A stretch of 64,000 nucleotides of DNA from Pelomonas sp039929605 (GCF_039929605.1 NZ_JBDSQX010000172.1:1-64000); one strand, 5' to 3'. Positions 16,008-25,956 are shown, counted from the first letter of the stretch. The notes: generated by a model from the sequence alone, not told the origin. Made by a program: numbers and translations.

Positions 16008-17284
16008 GTGGGCGCCCCTTCCTTCTTGAACAACTCACGGAAGACGGGGTAGATCTGCGAGGCCTCGACGGCCTTGCGCATCGCGAAGTGGCGGGCGTCG
16101 TCGCTGAGCTTCTGGTACTCCTCCCAGAGGTTCTGCTCGGGCTCGGCGACCTGCACGTAGGCGAAGTAGCGGCATAGCGGCAGGATCTTGTCGGCGAGCA
16201 ACTCGCGGCACCTACCGCTGTCGTGGTGCCAGTTGTCGCCGTCGCTGGCCTGGGCGCCGTAGATGTTCCATTCGGTCGGCGAGTAGCGCTCCTTGATGAT
16301 CTGCTCCATCAGTACAAGCGCGCTGGAGACGACGGTGCCGCCCGTTTCTGTCGCGTGGAAGAAGTTCTGCTCGTCGACCTCCTGCGCCTGCGTGTGGTGG
16401 CGGATGAAGACGACGTCGATCTTTTCGTAGTGCCGCGTGAGGAAGAGGTAGAGCAGGATGAAGAAGCGCTTGGCGAGGTCCTTGCGGCCTTCGTCCATGG
16501 AGCCGGACACGTCCATCAGGCAGAACATGACGGCGCGCGTCGTCGGCACCGGGATGCGGGTGCGGGCGCGAAAGCGCAGGTCGATGGGGTCGAGGAAGGG
16601 GATGGCCTTGAGGCGCTCGCGCAGGTGCTGGATGCGCTCGCGGGTTTCGAGCAGCAGGCGTGGGGTTTCGGGGCGGTCTTCCTTCAACAGCTCTTGTTCT
16701 CGGGCTTCGAGCTCATGCAGCTCGCGGCGCTTGTCCATGCCCAGCGCAATGCGCCGGCCGAGCGCGCCGCGCATCGAGCGCACGACGTGCAGGTTGGTGG
16801 GCGTGCCGTCGGACACATAGCCGGCGCGCTGGCTGCGCCACTCGGGCGTGTCGGCCAGCGTCGTGCGGGCGAGGTTGGGCAGGGCCAGGTCCTCGAAGAA
16901 GACCTGCATGAACTCTTCCTTGCTGAGGTGGAAGACGAAATCGTCCTCACCCTCGCCGGAATCGCTGGCCTGCCCACCACCGCCGCCACCGCCTTGCCCA
17001 CCTTTCGGCTTGGCCACGCGGTCGCCCTTCACGTACTCGGTGTTGCCCGGTCGCACGACCTCACGCACACCGCCGTCGCCATGGCCGAAGACCGGCTCGG
17101 TGAGGTCCTTCTTCGGGATGTGAACGTCCTCGCCGCGCTCCATGTCGCGGATGCCGCGGCCGTCGACCGCGCGCTTCACCGCCTCGCGGATCTGCTCCTT
17201 GTGGCGGCGCAGGAAGCGCTCACGGTTGCCGATGGACTTGTTCTTGCCCGACAGCCTTCGATCAATGATCTGTTGAAGCGACAT
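16004..17284 (-). CDS. yeaH: YeaH/DUF444 protein with von Willebrand A domain
   Basis: 426 residues. N-terminal basic helix (IDRRLSGKNKSIGNRERFLR), a Gly-rich linker (GGQGGGGGGG) near residue 95, and a C-terminal vWA domain with the metal-adhesion motif DVSGSMDEGRKD. This is the DUF444 family. Partner of the PrkA kinase in stationary-phase and nitrogen-starvation responses (established for E. coli yeaGH). Located 15 nt downstream of prkA and overlapping spoVR. Confidence 0.95.
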   Translation of the reverse strand: MSLQQIIDRRLSGKNKSIGNRERFLRRHKEQIREAVKRAVDGRGIRDMERGEDVHIPKKDLTEPVFGHGDGGVREVVRPGNTEYVKGDRVAKPKGGQGGGGGGGQASDSGEGEDDFVFHLSKEEFMQVFFEDLALPNLARTTLADTPEWRSQRAGYVSDGTPTNLHVVRSMRGALGRRIALGMDKRRELHELEAREQELLKEDRPETPRLLLETRERIQHLRERLKAIPFLDPIDLRFRARTRIPVPTTRAVMFCLMDVSGSMDEGRKDLAKRFFILLYLFLTRHYEKIDVVFIRHHTQAQEVDEQNFFHATETGGTVVSSALVLMEQIIKERYSPTEWNIYGAQASDGDNWHHDSGRCRELLADKILPLCRYFAYVQVAEPEQNLWEEYQKLSDDARHFAMRKAVEASQIYPVFRELFKKEGAPT

Positions 17285-17299
17285 CGAGCGCCTGCTTTC

Positions 17300-19222
17300 T
17301 TAACTCGACTTCCTCACGCGTAAGTACCACTCGCACAACAGCCTCACTTGCTTGGCCGTGTAGCCCTTGTCCACCATGCGTTGCACGAAGTTCTCGTGCT
17401 TCTTGGCGTCTTCGGCACTGGCCTTGGCGTTGAAGCTGATGACGGGCAGCAGCTCCTCGGTGTTGGAGAACATCTTCTTCTCGATGACGGTGCGCAGCTT
17501 CTCGTAGCTCGTCCACAGCGGGTTCTTGCCCGCGTTGTTGGCACGCGCGCGCAGCACGAAGTTGACGATCTCGTTGCGGAAGTCCTTGGGGTTGGAAATG
17601 CCCGCAGGCTTCTCGATCTTCTCCAGCTCGCCGTTCAGCGACGCGCGGTCGAAAACCTCGCCGGTGTCGGTGTCGCGGTACTCCTGGTCCTGGATCCAGT
17701 AGTCCGCATACGTCACGTAGCGGTCGAAGATGTTCTGGCCGTATTCGGAATAACTCTCCAGATAAGCGGTCTGGATCTCCTTGCCGATGAACTCGGCGTA
17801 GCGCGGCGACAGCTGTTCTTTGATGAAGCCGACGAACTTTTCTTCCAGCTCCTTGGGGAACTGCTCGCGCTCGATCTGCTGCTCCAGTACATACATCAGG
17901 TGCACCGGGTTGGCGGCCACTTCCGCGGAGTCGAAGTTGAAGACCTTGGAGATGATCTTGTACGCAAAGCGCGTGCTGATGCCGCTCATGCCTTCGTCGA
18001 CGCCGGCGTAATCGCGGTACTCCTGGAAGCTCTTGGCACGCGGGTCGGTGTCCTTCAGGTTCTCGCCGTCGTAGATCTGCATCTTGGAATACAGCGACGA
18101 GTTCTCGGGCTCCTTCAGCCGCGTCAGCACCGCGAACTGGCTCATCATCTTCAGCGTGCCCGGGGCGCATTTGGCCTCAGCCAGAGACGAGCCGCGAATG
18201 AGCTTTTCGTAGATCTTGGTCTCTTCGCTGACGCGCAAGCAGTAGGGCACCTTGACGATGTAGACGCGGTCGAGGAAGGCCTCGTTGTTCTTGTTGTTGC
18301 GGAAGGTCTTCCACTCGCTCTCGTTGCTGTGCGCCAGCACGATGCCGTCAAAGGGAATCGCGCCGAAGCCCTCCGTGCCCTTGTAGTTGCCTTCCTGCGT
18401 GGCGGTCAGCAGCGGGTGCAGCACCTTGATGGGTGCCTTGAACATTTCCACGAACTCCAGCAGGCCCTGGTTGGCCAGGCACAGGCCGCCGGAGTAGCTG
18501 TAGGCGTCGGGGTCGTCCTGCGCGTAGGTTTCGAGCTTGCGGATGTCGACCTTGCCGACCAGCGAGCTGATGTCCTGGTTGTTCTCGTCACCCGGCTCGG
18601 TCTTGGCCACGCCGAGTTGCTTGAGCACGCTGGGGTAGCGCTTCACCACCTTGAACTTGCGGATGTCACCGCCGAACTCGTCCAGGCGCTTGACCGCCCA
18701 GGGGCTGAGCACGCGGTTCAGGTAGCGGCGCGGGATGCCGTAGTCGCGCTCTAGCAGCGGGCCGTCTTCTGCGGTGTCGAACAGGCCGAGCGGGCTCTCG
18801 TTCACCGGCGAGCCGGCGAGCGCGTAGAAGGGCACATGCTCCATGAGCTGTTTGAGCCGCTCGGCGATGGAACTCTTGCCGCCGCCGACGGGGCCGAGCA
18901 GGTAGAGGATCTGCTTCTTTTCCTCCAGCCCCTGAGCCGCGTGCCTGAAATAGGACACCACCTGCTCGATGGCCTCTTCAAGCCCATAGAACTCGGCAAA
19001 GGCCGGATAGATCTTGATGGTCTTGTTGGCGAACAGGCGCGACAGGCGTTGGTCGTTGCGCGTGTCGAGCATCTGCGGCTCGCCGATGGCCTGCAGCATG
19101 CGCTCGGCTGCGGTGGCGTAGGCCAGGGGGTTGCTTTTGCACTCTGCGAGGTAGTCCTCAAGCGAGAGCTCCTCGACCTTGCTGCGCTCGTAGCGCTTTG
19201 CAAAATGGCTGATGACGTCCAT
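17300..19222 (-). CDS. prkA: PrkA/YeaG serine protein kinase with AAA+ domain
   Basis: 640 residues from ATG 19222, which is preceded by a good ribosome site (AGGAGA). An earlier start at 19276 is in frame but lacks this. The N-terminal AAA-like PrkA domain carries the P-loop LLGPVGGGKSS and the following NESPLGLF; the C-terminal third is the PrkA kinase-like domain. First gene of the prkA-yeaH-spoVR operon, a general stress and starvation module widespread in Proteobacteria. Whether the family acts mainly as kinase or protease is debated. Confidence 0.95.
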   Translation of the reverse strand: MDVISHFAKRYERSKVEELSLEDYLAECKSNPLAYATAAERMLQAIGEPQMLDTRNDQRLSRLFANKTIKIYPAFAEFYGLEEAIEQVVSYFRHAAQGLEEKKQILYLLGPVGGGKSSIAERLKQLMEHVPFYALAGSPVNESPLGLFDTAEDGPLLERDYGIPRRYLNRVLSPWAVKRLDEFGGDIRKFKVVKRYPSVLKQLGVAKTEPGDENNQDISSLVGKVDIRKLETYAQDDPDAYSYSGGLCLANQGLLEFVEMFKAPIKVLHPLLTATQEGNYKGTEGFGAIPFDGIVLAHSNESEWKTFRNNKNNEAFLDRVYIVKVPYCLRVSEETKIYEKLIRGSSLAEAKCAPGTLKMMSQFAVLTRLKEPENSSLYSKMQIYDGENLKDTDPRAKSFQEYRDYAGVDEGMSGISTRFAYKIISKVFNFDSAEVAANPVHLMYVLEQQIEREQFPKELEEKFVGFIKEQLSPRYAEFIGKEIQTAYLESYSEYGQNIFDRYVTYADYWIQDQEYRDTDTGEVFDRASLNGELEKIEKPAGISNPKDFRNEIVNFVLRARANNAGKNPLWTSYEKLRTVIEKKMFSNTEELLPVISFNAKASAEDAKKHENFVQRMVDKGYTAKQVRLLCEWYLRVRKSS

Positions 19223-19674
19223 GTCGATCTCCTGCGGTTTGAACTCCACAGGGCCACAGGCACGATCCGTGCCCATGATCAGCTGGGGGGTTCTGATCGC
19301 GCCTCAACTGCAAGGCGTCATCAGAACTCTCCGCTCCGTTGGTCAACAGCTTGGCGCCGCTGGCCTTTAGTCGATCTCAAGAATAAGCCGCTATCTACCC
19401 AACAACACGGCTACCAACAATCCAGCCTCGTATTTCGTTGACAGGGTGCCGGGCCAGCATACGCCCGCCATTTAGGCAAGACCTGGCACTTCTCGGGCAA
19501 AACACACGAACATGGGGGCCTTGTGGCGCCCCTCAGACAAGGGTGAAGAAGTGTTGCTCAGACCGTGCCGAACAAGCCACGAGACCACAACGGTCCGGCC
19601 CGATTCTGGCGTTGGATGCATCACCCTGGCCCGATGTCGGACGCTGCCGCAATACGCGGCGGCGGCGCCGGTCG
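19223..19674 (-). promoter_or_regulatory. upstream region of prkA with a 14-bp imperfect palindrome
   Basis: 452 nt between parB and prkA, without a supported gene. At 19290-19303 and 19314-19327 lie arms GTTCTGATCGCGCC and GGCGTCATCAGAAC, complementary at 12 of 14 positions around a 10-nt loop, 68-105 nt before the prkA ATG. It could be an operator or a 5'-UTR stem-loop; no T-run follows, so a terminator is unlikely. I found no clear sigma-54 site on the minus strand here. No terminator is obvious after parB. Confidence 0.4.
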
Positions 19675-20565
19675 CTACCGGGCGCGCAGCTTGTCGAGCA
19701 GGCCGGACAGGGCATCCAGCGAGTCGAAATGGATGGCCAGCTCGCCACTCTGGCCGCGCTTGCTGCGTTTTTTCACACGCACCTCGACGGTCGCGCCGAG
19801 GGCGTCGGCCAGTTCCTCTTCCAGCCGCAACACGTCGCGGCTCTTGTCGTTCTTCACGCGCAGCAGCGGCTGCTGGCGCGCGGCGCCTTGCTGCTTGGCG
19901 ACGAGCTTCTCGGCCTCGCGCACGCTGAGCTTCTTGGCGGCGATTTCGGTAGCCGTGGTGATCTGCGTGGCGCCGTCCAGCGGCAGCAGCGCGCGGGCGT
20001 GGCCCATGTCGAGGTCGCCGGCCATCAGCATGTTCTGCACCGGCGCCGAAAGGTTCAACAGGCGCAGCAGATTGCTGGCCGCGCTGCGTGAGCGGCCCAC
20101 CGCCTGCGCGGCCTGCTCGTGCGTCAGGCCGAACTCGTCGGTCAGGCGCTTCAGGCCCTGGGCCTCTTCCAGCGGGTTGAGGTCTTCGCGCTGGATGTTC
20201 TCGATCAGCGCCATCGCGGCGGCCGATTCGTCGGGCACCGCCTTCACCAGCACCGGCACCTCGCGCAGGCCGGCAAGCTTTGCGGCACGGAAGCGGCGTT
20301 CGCCGGCAATGATCTCGTAGCTCACCCCGCCGTTCGGTGTGATGGGGCGAACAAGGATGGGCTGCATGATGCCCTGCGCCTTGATCGACTCGGCCAGCTC
20401 GTACAGCGAGCCCTCGTCCATGCGGGTGCGTGGCTGGTATTTGCCGGCCTGCAGCTGTTCGAGCTTCAGGACGGTGGGCAAGTCGGTGGCGGGCGCCTCG
20501 CTGACCTTGGGGCCGAGCAACGCTTCGAGGCCGAGGCCGAGGCCTTTGGGTTTCTTGGTGACCAT
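19675..20565 (-). CDS. parB: chromosome-partitioning protein ParB
   Basis: 296 residues from ATG 20565. N-terminal KPKGLGLGLEALLG (ParA-contact peptide), then the CTP-binding ParB/Srx domain with GERRFRAAKLAGL, the ENIQREDLNPLEEA motif, a helix-turn-helix (LTHEQAAQAVGRSRSAASNLL) and a C-terminal dimer domain. It loads as a clamp at parS and works with ParA. Unusually for chromosomal par loci, parA is not adjacent but 29.6 kb away at 50157, beside three parS sites. Confidence 0.96.
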   Translation of the reverse strand: MVTKKPKGLGLGLEALLGPKVSEAPATDLPTVLKLEQLQAGKYQPRTRMDEGSLYELAESIKAQGIMQPILVRPITPNGGVSYEIIAGERRFRAAKLAGLREVPVLVKAVPDESAAAMALIENIQREDLNPLEEAQGLKRLTDEFGLTHEQAAQAVGRSRSAASNLLRLLNLSAPVQNMLMAGDLDMGHARALLPLDGATQITTATEIAAKKLSVREAEKLVAKQQGAARQQPLLRVKNDKSRDVLRLEEELADALGATVEVRVKKRSKRGQSGELAIHFDSLDALSGLLDKLRAR

Positions 20566-20579
20566 CGAGGGATTCTCGT

Positions 20580-21110
20580 TCAGAGACTCATCAGCAACGC
20601 CCGCCCCTCGGGCCAGTCGCCCAGGCCGGATTCGGCATTCAGATGACCCCGTGGTCCGGCGATGACCACGCTGCTGCCCCAGTCGGCCGCCAACTGCGTG
20701 CTGCGCTCCGGCGCGCAGAACGGGTCGTCGCTGCTGATGACGGCAATGCTCGCGAAGGGCAAGCGCGGGCGGCGGATGGGGCGCCAGTTGTGCAGCTGGG
20801 GCGGCATGTCCTCGCGCTCGGTGTCGGGCGGGGCCACGAGCAGGGCGCCTGCCACGCGGGCCGTGTGCTGCGAATGCTCGGCCCAGGCGGCCACCAACTG
20901 GCAGCCCAGGGAATGCGCCGCCAGCAGCGCGGGCTCGTTGCTTTCCAGCAGCACCTCGTCCAGCCGCGCCATCCAGTCGCCGCGCCGGGGCCAGTCCCAG
21001 TCGTGCTGTTCCACGCGCTGGTCGCCATGCAGCGCCTCCCAGCGGCTTTGCCAATGGTCGGGGCCGGAGTTCTGCCAGCCGGGGAGAAGCAGTACGCGCG
21101 GTGTCTTCAT
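20580..21110 (-). CDS. RBBP9/YdeN-type alpha/beta hydrolase
   Basis: 176 residues. Opens with VLLLPGWQNSGPDHWQSRWE, the typical start of the serine hydrolase RBBP9/YdeN family. Nucleophile elbow AHSLGC (Ser), Asp in SSDDPFC and His in GPRGHLNAESGLGDW complete a triad. Cytoplasmic. It lies 14 nt upstream of parB on the same strand and is probably co-transcribed with it, divergent from argC. Substrate unknown. Confidence 0.9.
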   Translation of the reverse strand: MKTPRVLLLPGWQNSGPDHWQSRWEALHGDQRVEQHDWDWPRRGDWMARLDEVLLESNEPALLAAHSLGCQLVAAWAEHSQHTARVAGALLVAPPDTEREDMPPQLHNWRPIRRPRLPFASIAVISSDDPFCAPERSTQLAADWGSSVVIAGPRGHLNAESGLGDWPEGRALLMSL

Positions 21111-21155
21111 CGTTTTCCCTTATCCTGTGCGGCCGAATTTTGCTTGGAGCTGGGC

Positions 21156-22094
21156 ATGACTTATCGCGTGTTTGTTGACGGCCAGGAAGGCACGACGGGC
21201 TTGCGCATTCACGAGTACCTCGCCGCGCGTGCGGACATCGAGGTGCTGAAGATTGACGCCGACAAGCGCAAGGACCCGGCCGAGCGCGCGCTGCTGCTCA
21301 ACGCGGCGGACGTGGCCTTCCTCTGCCTGCCCGATGTGGCCTCGCGCGAGGCGGCCTTCATGGTCAACAACAGCCGCACCTGCCTCATCGACGCCAGCAC
21401 GGCCCACCGCACGGCGCCGGGCTGGGCCTTCGGCCTGCCGGAGCTGGCCCGGGGCCAGCGCGGCGCCATTCAGGCCAGCAAGCGCATTTCCAACCCGGGC
21501 TGCCATGCCAGCGCCTTCATCCTTGCCGTGCGCCCGCTGGTGGACGCCGGCCTGCTGCCGCGCGATGCGGCGGTGAGCGCCACGTCCATCACCGGCTACT
21601 CGGGCGGCGGCAAGTCCATGATTGCCGAGTACGAACAGCAGCCGTTGCCCGCCCACCTGCAGGCGCCGCGCCCCTACGCGCTGGGCCTCAAGCACAAGCA
21701 TCTGCCCGAGATGGCCGCCCACACCGGCCTGGCGACGCCGCCGGTCTTCATGCCCATCGTCGGCAGCTTCTACAAGGGCCTGGCCGTCAGCGTGCCGCTG
21801 CACCTGAGCCAGCTCAAGGCGGGCACGACGCCGGAGCAGGTGCAGGCCGCGCTGGCCGCGCATTACGAGGGCGAGCGCTTCATCAGCGTCAAGCCGCTGC
21901 GCGAGGGGGAGGCCGGCGCCTTCGACGGGCAGGCCTGCAACGACACCAACCGCGTCGACATCTTCGTGTTCGCGTCGGACACGCAGGTGCTGCTGCTTGC
22001 CCGCCTGGACAACCTCGGCAAGGGCGCCAGCGGCGCGGCCGTGCAGTCGATGAACGTGCACCTGGGCCTGGACGAAAGCCTCGGTCTCGTGTGA
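21156..22094 (+). CDS. argC: N-acetyl-gamma-glutamyl-phosphate reductase, type 2
   Basis: NADPH-dependent third step of arginine synthesis. 312 residues, the short type-2 class. N-terminal FVDGQEGTTGLRIHEYL (cofactor), nucleophilic Cys116 in ISNPGCHASAF, and ITGYSGGGKSMI. ATG 21156 has a ribosome site (TTGGAGC). Stands alone, divergent from the hydrolase-parB pair and followed by the CHAT-like operon. Confidence 0.95.
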   Translation: MTYRVFVDGQEGTTGLRIHEYLAARADIEVLKIDADKRKDPAERALLLNAADVAFLCLPDVASREAAFMVNNSRTCLIDASTAHRTAPGWAFGLPELARGQRGAIQASKRISNPGCHASAFILAVRPLVDAGLLPRDAAVSATSITGYSGGGKSMIAEYEQQPLPAHLQAPRPYALGLKHKHLPEMAAHTGLATPPVFMPIVGSFYKGLAVSVPLHLSQLKAGTTPEQVQAALAAHYEGERFISVKPLREGEAGAFDGQACNDTNRVDIFVFASDTQVLLLARLDNLGKGASGAAVQSMNVHLGLDESLGLV

Positions 22095-22164
22095 GGTGAA
22101 ACGTGGCGTTGCGCAGGAGCGCAGCGTCGCGATACTCCGCCGGTCTTGACGACAGGAGGAGCCC

Positions 22165-24582
22165 GTGGGCCAGACCCGACCGTTGCCCGAGCACGAGCAG
22201 CTGCTCGACGCCGTGCACATCGCCAGCCCCGGCGACCCGCTGGGCCTGACCCTCGCCAGCGTAGACCAGCGCTCGCGCCAGAGCATGGCCCAGCAGGCGC
22301 TGCGCTGGACCTATGTGCTGCGCTCCCGCCAGCGCTGGCTGCGTGACGCCAAGGTGCGCGACCAACACCAGGCCGACGCCGCCGAGACGCTGCGCATCCT
22401 GGGCCTGGGGCCGGCCGAGCTGCAGGCGCTGGGCGAGGCGGACACGCTGGTCGTGCGCGTGCCCTACACGCACGAGGCCATCTGCTGGGAAGGCCGCATC
22501 TTCCCGTGGGAATACGTGCTGGCCGCCGCCACGCGCGAGCAGCGCCGCGCCGCTGCCGACGGCCCCAAGCCGCTGACGGTCATCCGCGAGTTGCAGGTGC
22601 AGCACGAGGTGGAGGGCGCGTGGCAGCCGGTGCCGCGCGCGGCCGTCGTCTTCCCGGCGTGGAAGGACTTCCGCGTGCTGTTCGTCAACGCACTGCCCAC
22701 CGAGCTGGGCGAGCGCTGGACGGTGGACGCCGAGCTGAAGAACCTGGCCGCCGCGCTGCCGCCCGACGTGCCGGCGCCGCGTGTTTTGAACTACCCGAGC
22801 CTGGAGGAGCTGACCGCCGAGCTGAGCGCGCGGCCGCCGCATCTGCTGCACGTTGCCGGCATGGACAGCCACCAGGGCCTGCGGGAGCTGGGCATGTTGA
22901 TCGGCAAGACCGCGCTTGTTGAGGCGCCCGATTCGGACGCCGCCGACGCGCCGAGCCGCGTGCAGCTCATCGACGACCTGTTGGCCGATTCGCGCCGCGT
23001 GCTGGACGGCCTGCTGCTGCGCGGCGGGAACGGCTATCCGCGCCTCGTGCACGCCCAGGCGCTGGCCCAGGCGATGGCCGGCGCGGTGGGCAAGACACCG
23101 CCCTACCTGACGACGCTCAACGTCTGGAACAGCGCCGCGCGGCTGGCGCCCATGCTGATCGCCGAGGGCGCCACGCGCGCGGCGCTGGGCTTCCAGGACG
23201 CCTTCGAGGACTCGCTGGCCGAGTACGCCATCACGCAGCTGCTGCGCCAGCTGTTCGCCACCGGCTTCGACCTGCCGGCCGCGTTCGCCACCGTATGGGA
23301 GGAGGTGCGGGCGTTGCCCGAGTCGGTCGATGCGACGGGCGTGACGCTGTGGCTGGACGGGCCCGTCTTTGTCGACCCCGCCACGCGCACGGCGCACGAG
23401 GCCCGTCGCGCGATGGCTGCCGCAGAACGCAAGCCGACGTCGAGCGAAGTGCGTTGCGCCATCGAGCCCTTCCCCGAGCTGAACTACGCCGTGCTGCACA
23501 ACGCCCAGCCGCTGTTCCGGCGCTTCGTGCTCAGCTGCGACGCGCCCGAGCAGGCCGAGCCGGTGGACGTGGAGGTGTCCGTGCACATGGGCGCCGAGGA
23601 GGCGCGCTACGAGCGCCGCGTCGTCATGCAGTTCGAGCGCGAGAACCTCACCAAGGACATCCATGTGCCGCTAACGGCCGACGTGGCGCGCGGCGTGCAC
23701 GAGGCCATCAACACCAGCCTGCAGGTGCGCGTGCGCCAGGGCAGCAAGGTGCTCTATCACGACAGCCACCGCCTGCGCCTGCTGCCGGTAGACCAGTGGC
23801 GCGACAACCGCCGCGACGGCCAGTGGCTGCCGTCGTTCGTGCTGCCGCGCGACCCGGCCGTGGTGGGCGCGGTGTCGCAGTCGCAGCGCTACAACCGCGT
23901 GCTGCGCGACGACCCGACGGCCGGCTTCGAGGGCTACCAATGCGTGCCCGACAGCGCCGTCACGCCCGGCGCGCGCATCGACGAAGAACTGCTGCTCGGC
24001 GTGGACCGCCAGGTCGAAGCCATCTGGGCCACGCTGCTGCACGACTGGCAACTCGGCTACATCAACCCGCCGCCCAGCTACAGCAAGCAGCTGGACTCGC
24101 AGCGCCTGCGCATGCCGAGCACCGTGCTGGCCGACCGCGCCGGCACCTGCATCGACCTGGCGCTGCTGTTTGCCGCCTGCCTGGAGCTGGTGGACATCTA
24201 CCCCGTCGTCTTCCTGCTCGAAGGCCATGCGCTGCCGGGCTGGTGGCGCCACCCGTCCTTTCGCGAGGAATACATGCAGATGACCGGCAACTACAGCGGC
24301 GCCGTGCAGGCCGACGCCAGCGGCAGCTCGGCCGCCAACGCGCAGGCCGTGCCCTGGCATGCCGGCCGCGCCAGCTGGGACGAAGTGCGTGGCCTCATCC
24401 TGGACCGCAAGCTGGTGCCCATCGAGACGGTGCGGCTGACGGAGCACTGCGGCTTCGTCGAGGCCATCGAGGCCGGCGTGGAGGCGCTCGGCGACCGGGC
24501 CGACTACGACTCCATGCTGGACATCATCACGGCGCGGCAGCGGCAGATCACGCCGTTGCCGTTGTTGAGGGATGAGCGATGA
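22165..24582 (+). CDS. CHAT-like protein with degenerate caspase fold plus transglutaminase-like domain
   Basis: 805 residues from a GTG with a strong ribosome site (GGAGGA). Residues ~105-400 have the CHAT (caspase-HetF-TPR) layout: LLHVAGMDSH (227-236) where active members have H-x-x-G-H-G, and LTTLNVWNSA (315-324) where they have LxxCxSA, followed by LIAEGATRAALGFQDAFED. The catalytic His and Cys are replaced by Met233 and Trp321. Residues ~430-545 look like a beta-sandwich. Residues ~565-795 are transglutaminase-like with Cys662 (ADRAGTCIDLALLFAACLE) and His688 (LLEGHALPGWW). Coupled by ATGA to an alpha/beta hydrolase. Possibly a conflict or immune module; function unproven. Confidence 0.75.
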   Translation: MGQTRPLPEHEQLLDAVHIASPGDPLGLTLASVDQRSRQSMAQQALRWTYVLRSRQRWLRDAKVRDQHQADAAETLRILGLGPAELQALGEADTLVVRVPYTHEAICWEGRIFPWEYVLAAATREQRRAAADGPKPLTVIRELQVQHEVEGAWQPVPRAAVVFPAWKDFRVLFVNALPTELGERWTVDAELKNLAAALPPDVPAPRVLNYPSLEELTAELSARPPHLLHVAGMDSHQGLRELGMLIGKTALVEAPDSDAADAPSRVQLIDDLLADSRRVLDGLLLRGGNGYPRLVHAQALAQAMAGAVGKTPPYLTTLNVWNSAARLAPMLIAEGATRAALGFQDAFEDSLAEYAITQLLRQLFATGFDLPAAFATVWEEVRALPESVDATGVTLWLDGPVFVDPATRTAHEARRAMAAAERKPTSSEVRCAIEPFPELNYAVLHNAQPLFRRFVLSCDAPEQAEPVDVEVSVHMGAEEARYERRVVMQFERENLTKDIHVPLTADVARGVHEAINTSLQVRVRQGSKVLYHDSHRLRLLPVDQWRDNRRDGQWLPSFVLPRDPAVVGAVSQSQRYNRVLRDDPTAGFEGYQCVPDSAVTPGARIDEELLLGVDRQVEAIWATLLHDWQLGYINPPPSYSKQLDSQRLRMPSTVLADRAGTCIDLALLFAACLELVDIYPVVFLLEGHALPGWWRHPSFREEYMQMTGNYSGAVQADASGSSAANAQAVPWHAGRASWDEVRGLILDRKLVPIETVRLTEHCGFVEAIEAGVEALGDRADYDSMLDIITARQRQITPLPLLRDER

Positions 24583-25937
24583 CCGCCGCTAGCCAGACGC
24601 TGTGGGCCCAGGTCGGCGATCAGCTCGACGTGCCGTCGCCCGGCGGCGAGGCGGGCCGCGCGCCCATCCAGCAGCGCCGCCGCCGCGGCTTCGACGCCAG
24701 CGCCGCAGACGGCCGCGCCGCCGTGCGCCTGCTGCGCAGCGATGGCGACGACGGCCTGCTGCGCTGGGTCTACGAGCCGCCCGTGCGCCAGCTCGGCACG
24801 CAGGGCCGGCGCAGCTGGCGCGCCTTTGCGCCGGAGTCGCGCGAGACGGTGCAGCGCATCGCCTTTCCCGAGCTGGGCGCCAACCAGCTGACCGACGCGC
24901 TGCGAGGGCTGGACCGCCGGCTGAACCCGGTGCTCGCCGCCATCACGTCGCCCAGCGAAGGCCTGCGCCGCTGGAACGGCCAGGCCTGGGCGCCGCTCGC
25001 GGCCGGCGAGCTGGCCGCGCTGAAGGGCCGCGTGCTCGTGCTCGTGCACGGCACCTTCAGCGCCAGCGCGATGTACGCCAAGGAGTTCACCGCCACGGTG
25101 GACGGCGAGACGCTGCTGCAGCGCCTGGCCGACGCCAGCGGCACCTACAACGCCGTGTTGGCCTTCGACCACCCGACGCTGAGCGTCGCGCCGTGGCTGA
25201 ACGCGCTGGCCCTGCGGGATGCGCTTACGCCCTGCCCCGCCGAGTTCGACTTCGTCGGCCACAGCCGTGGCGGCCTGGTCATCTCCTGGCTGCTGCGCAT
25301 GGCGCCCGAGCTGCGCGCCCGCCAGGCGCTGTTCGTCGGCACGCCGCTGGCCGGCACGTCGCTCGCCGCGCCCGACAAGCTGCGCCAGGCGCTGGACACG
25401 CTGGCCAGCTTTGCCGACGCGGTGACCGAGGCCGCCGCGCAAGCCCGCAAGGTCGCGCCACCGGGACTGGCCGCACTGGCCCTAGGCGTGGGCGGCCTGG
25501 CCTGCGTGCTGGGCAAGGTGCTGGAGCTGGGCGCCCGCACGCCGCTCGCTGACGCGGCGGTAGGCCTGGTGCCCGGGCTGCTGGCGCAGGGCCGCGTCAA
25601 GAACAACCTGGAGCTGGACCAGCTCTACCCGCTGCCCGCCGGCACCGAGGTGCGCGCCATCGGCGGCAGCTTCATGCCCAGCGAGGTCAACGAGCCGCTG
25701 TGGAAATTGTGGAAGCGCGTGACGAACCTGAAGGGCCAGGCGATGTACTACGGCGCCGACCTGATCTTCGACCAGCCCAACGATCTGGTGGTGGACAGCG
25801 CCTCGATGAACAAGCTGGGCGACCTGACGCTGGCGGCGCCGCAGTGGGAGGACCTGGGCGTGAGTGCGGAGACGCATCACACGAACTACTTTCAGGATTT
25901 GCGGGTGTTGAGTTGGCTGGATGGGCGGCTGCGCTGA
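24579..25937 (+). CDS. lipase-like alpha/beta hydrolase paired with the CHAT-like protein
   Basis: 452 residues. Oxyanion strand VLVLVHGTFS (HG at 157-158), nucleophile elbow FVGHSRGGLV with Ser229, then LFVGTPLAGTSLA as in GPI-inositol-deacylase/PGAP1-like lipases. A hydrophobic Ala/Gly-rich stretch near residues 280-330 (LAALALGVGGLACVLGKVLE) might touch membranes. The N-terminal ~140 residues are unknown. ATG overlaps the CHAT-gene stop. Peptidase-like or lipase effectors coupled to CHAT sensors are a recurring theme in prokaryotic conflict systems; a lipase effector is the inference here. Confidence 0.8.
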   Translation: MTAASQTLWAQVGDQLDVPSPGGEAGRAPIQQRRRRGFDASAADGRAAVRLLRSDGDDGLLRWVYEPPVRQLGTQGRRSWRAFAPESRETVQRIAFPELGANQLTDALRGLDRRLNPVLAAITSPSEGLRRWNGQAWAPLAAGELAALKGRVLVLVHGTFSASAMYAKEFTATVDGETLLQRLADASGTYNAVLAFDHPTLSVAPWLNALALRDALTPCPAEFDFVGHSRGGLVISWLLRMAPELRARQALFVGTPLAGTSLAAPDKLRQALDTLASFADAVTEAAAQARKVAPPGLAALALGVGGLACVLGKVLELGARTPLADAAVGLVPGLLAQGRVKNNLELDQLYPLPAGTEVRAIGGSFMPSEVNEPLWKLWKRVTNLKGQAMYYGADLIFDQPNDLVVDSASMNKLGDLTLAAPQWEDLGVSAETHHTNYFQDLRVLSWLDGRLR

Positions 25938-25956
25938 GCGGAGCAGGGGCAGGCCG

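Noticed and set aside
22165..24582. Active CHAT protease
   Set aside because: The catalytic His and Cys positions hold Met and Trp.
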